A stretch of 35,449 nucleotides of DNA, taken from Saccoglossus kowalevskii. Taxonomy: Eukaryota > Hemichordata > Enteropneusta > Harrimaniidae. The notes under the pieces were generated by a model. It made no database searches, had not been told where the DNA came from, and worked only from the letters and a program-made list of their open reading frames with translations. Position 1 is the first letter of the stretch; each line of letters begins with the position of its first letter. The stretch is taken from the NCBI RefSeq assembly GCF_000003605.2, contig NW_003125919.1, forward strand, positions 1,060-36,508, given 5' to 3'. A program made the translations under genes and the position numbers. Below are positions 34,581 to 35,449 of the stretch, piece after piece.

Positions 34581-35449
34581 AACTAGTTCACGTTCAACTG
34601 AGATCCTAGATGTTATTTATCCCCAAAAAATTGTTTACGCTTAATGTTCTGATAATTGATTGTCACGTATTTGTTGAGCATTCCGTGCACATAACTGTTG
34701 ACATCACTTTGTTATATAGAAATGAATCATTCTGACATTTGAGAAAAAATCCAACATTAATAAAAAATATCGTTGCATTTGCAAAACAGTATTCATCCAA
34801 TCAATTTTATTTTTGAAATTAAAATTTAATTTCATTGCTTTATTAGTATACAAAATGAAATAATAATTTATTCTTGTGTGAATATTTTCCCACACTGCTT
34901 TTAACAATATGTCAAATTAAACAGTGTGATTGCATTTTTTATAATTACCTCAGAATTCTAATGAATTATTCATTAAAATAATGTGTTGACCCAAATAGAT
35001 TAATTACAAATAACACGCTATATTATTAACCCATTTTTTTCTATTTAATAAATCAATACAGAATGTATATTTTATTAAAATTAAAACAAACGATATTACA
35101 TGAATCATCTGTTATTGTGTGAATGAAATATTTCTCCTGATGTGAGTATTTCAAACAAACCCATCTGAATTATAACTCAAAAATTTAACTAAATCTTTTT
35201 TTAAAATTAGAATCAGTTTCAACAAATTATTTGACCTGATAAGGTGCAAATGAGGCTGTCGGTTCTGATGCAGGTCATGATTTGATGAGCGTTCTTGACC
35301 CCTATCAACCACATCTTTACAATTCTGCTATTTTTATGGATTCACTTTATTTATGTCTCGCTGCTACAATCTGTATGTACGGAGTGTCCCCTGCTTTTGT
35401 TCCATTCTTTTCGTTGTTTTGTTCATGCCTCGGGTTCTCCACTTCATTG

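Larger units (their letters stand above)
32148..35449 (+). other. TET: TET intron, continuing past the window end
   Basis: It begins GTAAGTTT after the short exon. No further coding exon of the gene is recognised in 3.3 kb, so the next exon, and the cysteine-rich and dioxygenase domains, lie downstream. The stretch is AT-rich with long homopolymers (A run near 33,267, T18 at 33,995-34,012). An exon-like segment at 33,879-33,942 has an acceptor and a donor, but its sequence looks non-coding. Two CpG-dense patches are listed separately. Confidence 0.7.

Overview
The window is nuclear DNA from an animal, most likely a non-vertebrate bilaterian; I cannot fix the phylum. It has long AT-rich introns, GT-AG splice sites, minisatellites, one assembly gap and a single recognisable gene. 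There are no operons, ribosome binding sites, insertion sequences or CRISPR arrays. Nothing in the first 26 kb reads as a convincing protein gene, and the open frames there look like chance.

Layout: 1-504 is a 29-bp minisatellite cut by the window edge, with decayed copies to about 743. From there to about 26,600 lies intergenic-looking DNA with plentiful CpG. It contains a 21-bp tandem array at 12,166-12,437, a 328-base run of N at 12,542-12,869, a strong G-quadruplex candidate near 6,570, small duplications, and two short palindromes (20,681-20,707 and 22,500-22,533). The palindromes share the same termini and are flanked by 7-bp direct repeats. Between about 26,600 and 26,960 the composition changes sharply to CpG-poor, TG/CA-rich, AT-rich DNA, which continues to the end of the window.

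The CpG-poor part holds the 5' end of a plus-strand gene that I identify as the TET methylcytosine dioxygenase. One coding exon (start codon at 28,371, donor after 29,225) encodes 285 residues and ends with a complete eight-cysteine CXXC zinc finger of the TET/CXXC4/CXXC5 type. A 57-base exon (32,091-32,147) continues in frame, and the catalytic exons must lie beyond 35,449. The first intron after the start codon carries a minisatellite of about 1.1 kb with a 31-bp unit and 93-bp higher-order blocks, followed by an irregular CA-rich array.

The CpG-rich/CpG-poor split fits the mosaic methylation of invertebrate genomes, where transcribed bodies are methylated in the germ line and lose CpG. Three CpG-dense patches inside the gene (around exon 2, at 32,690-32,906 and at 34,255-34,580) escape this pattern and are candidate internal promoters or enhancers. 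The second patch ends in a strong splice donor, so it could start a transcript lacking the CXXC domain.
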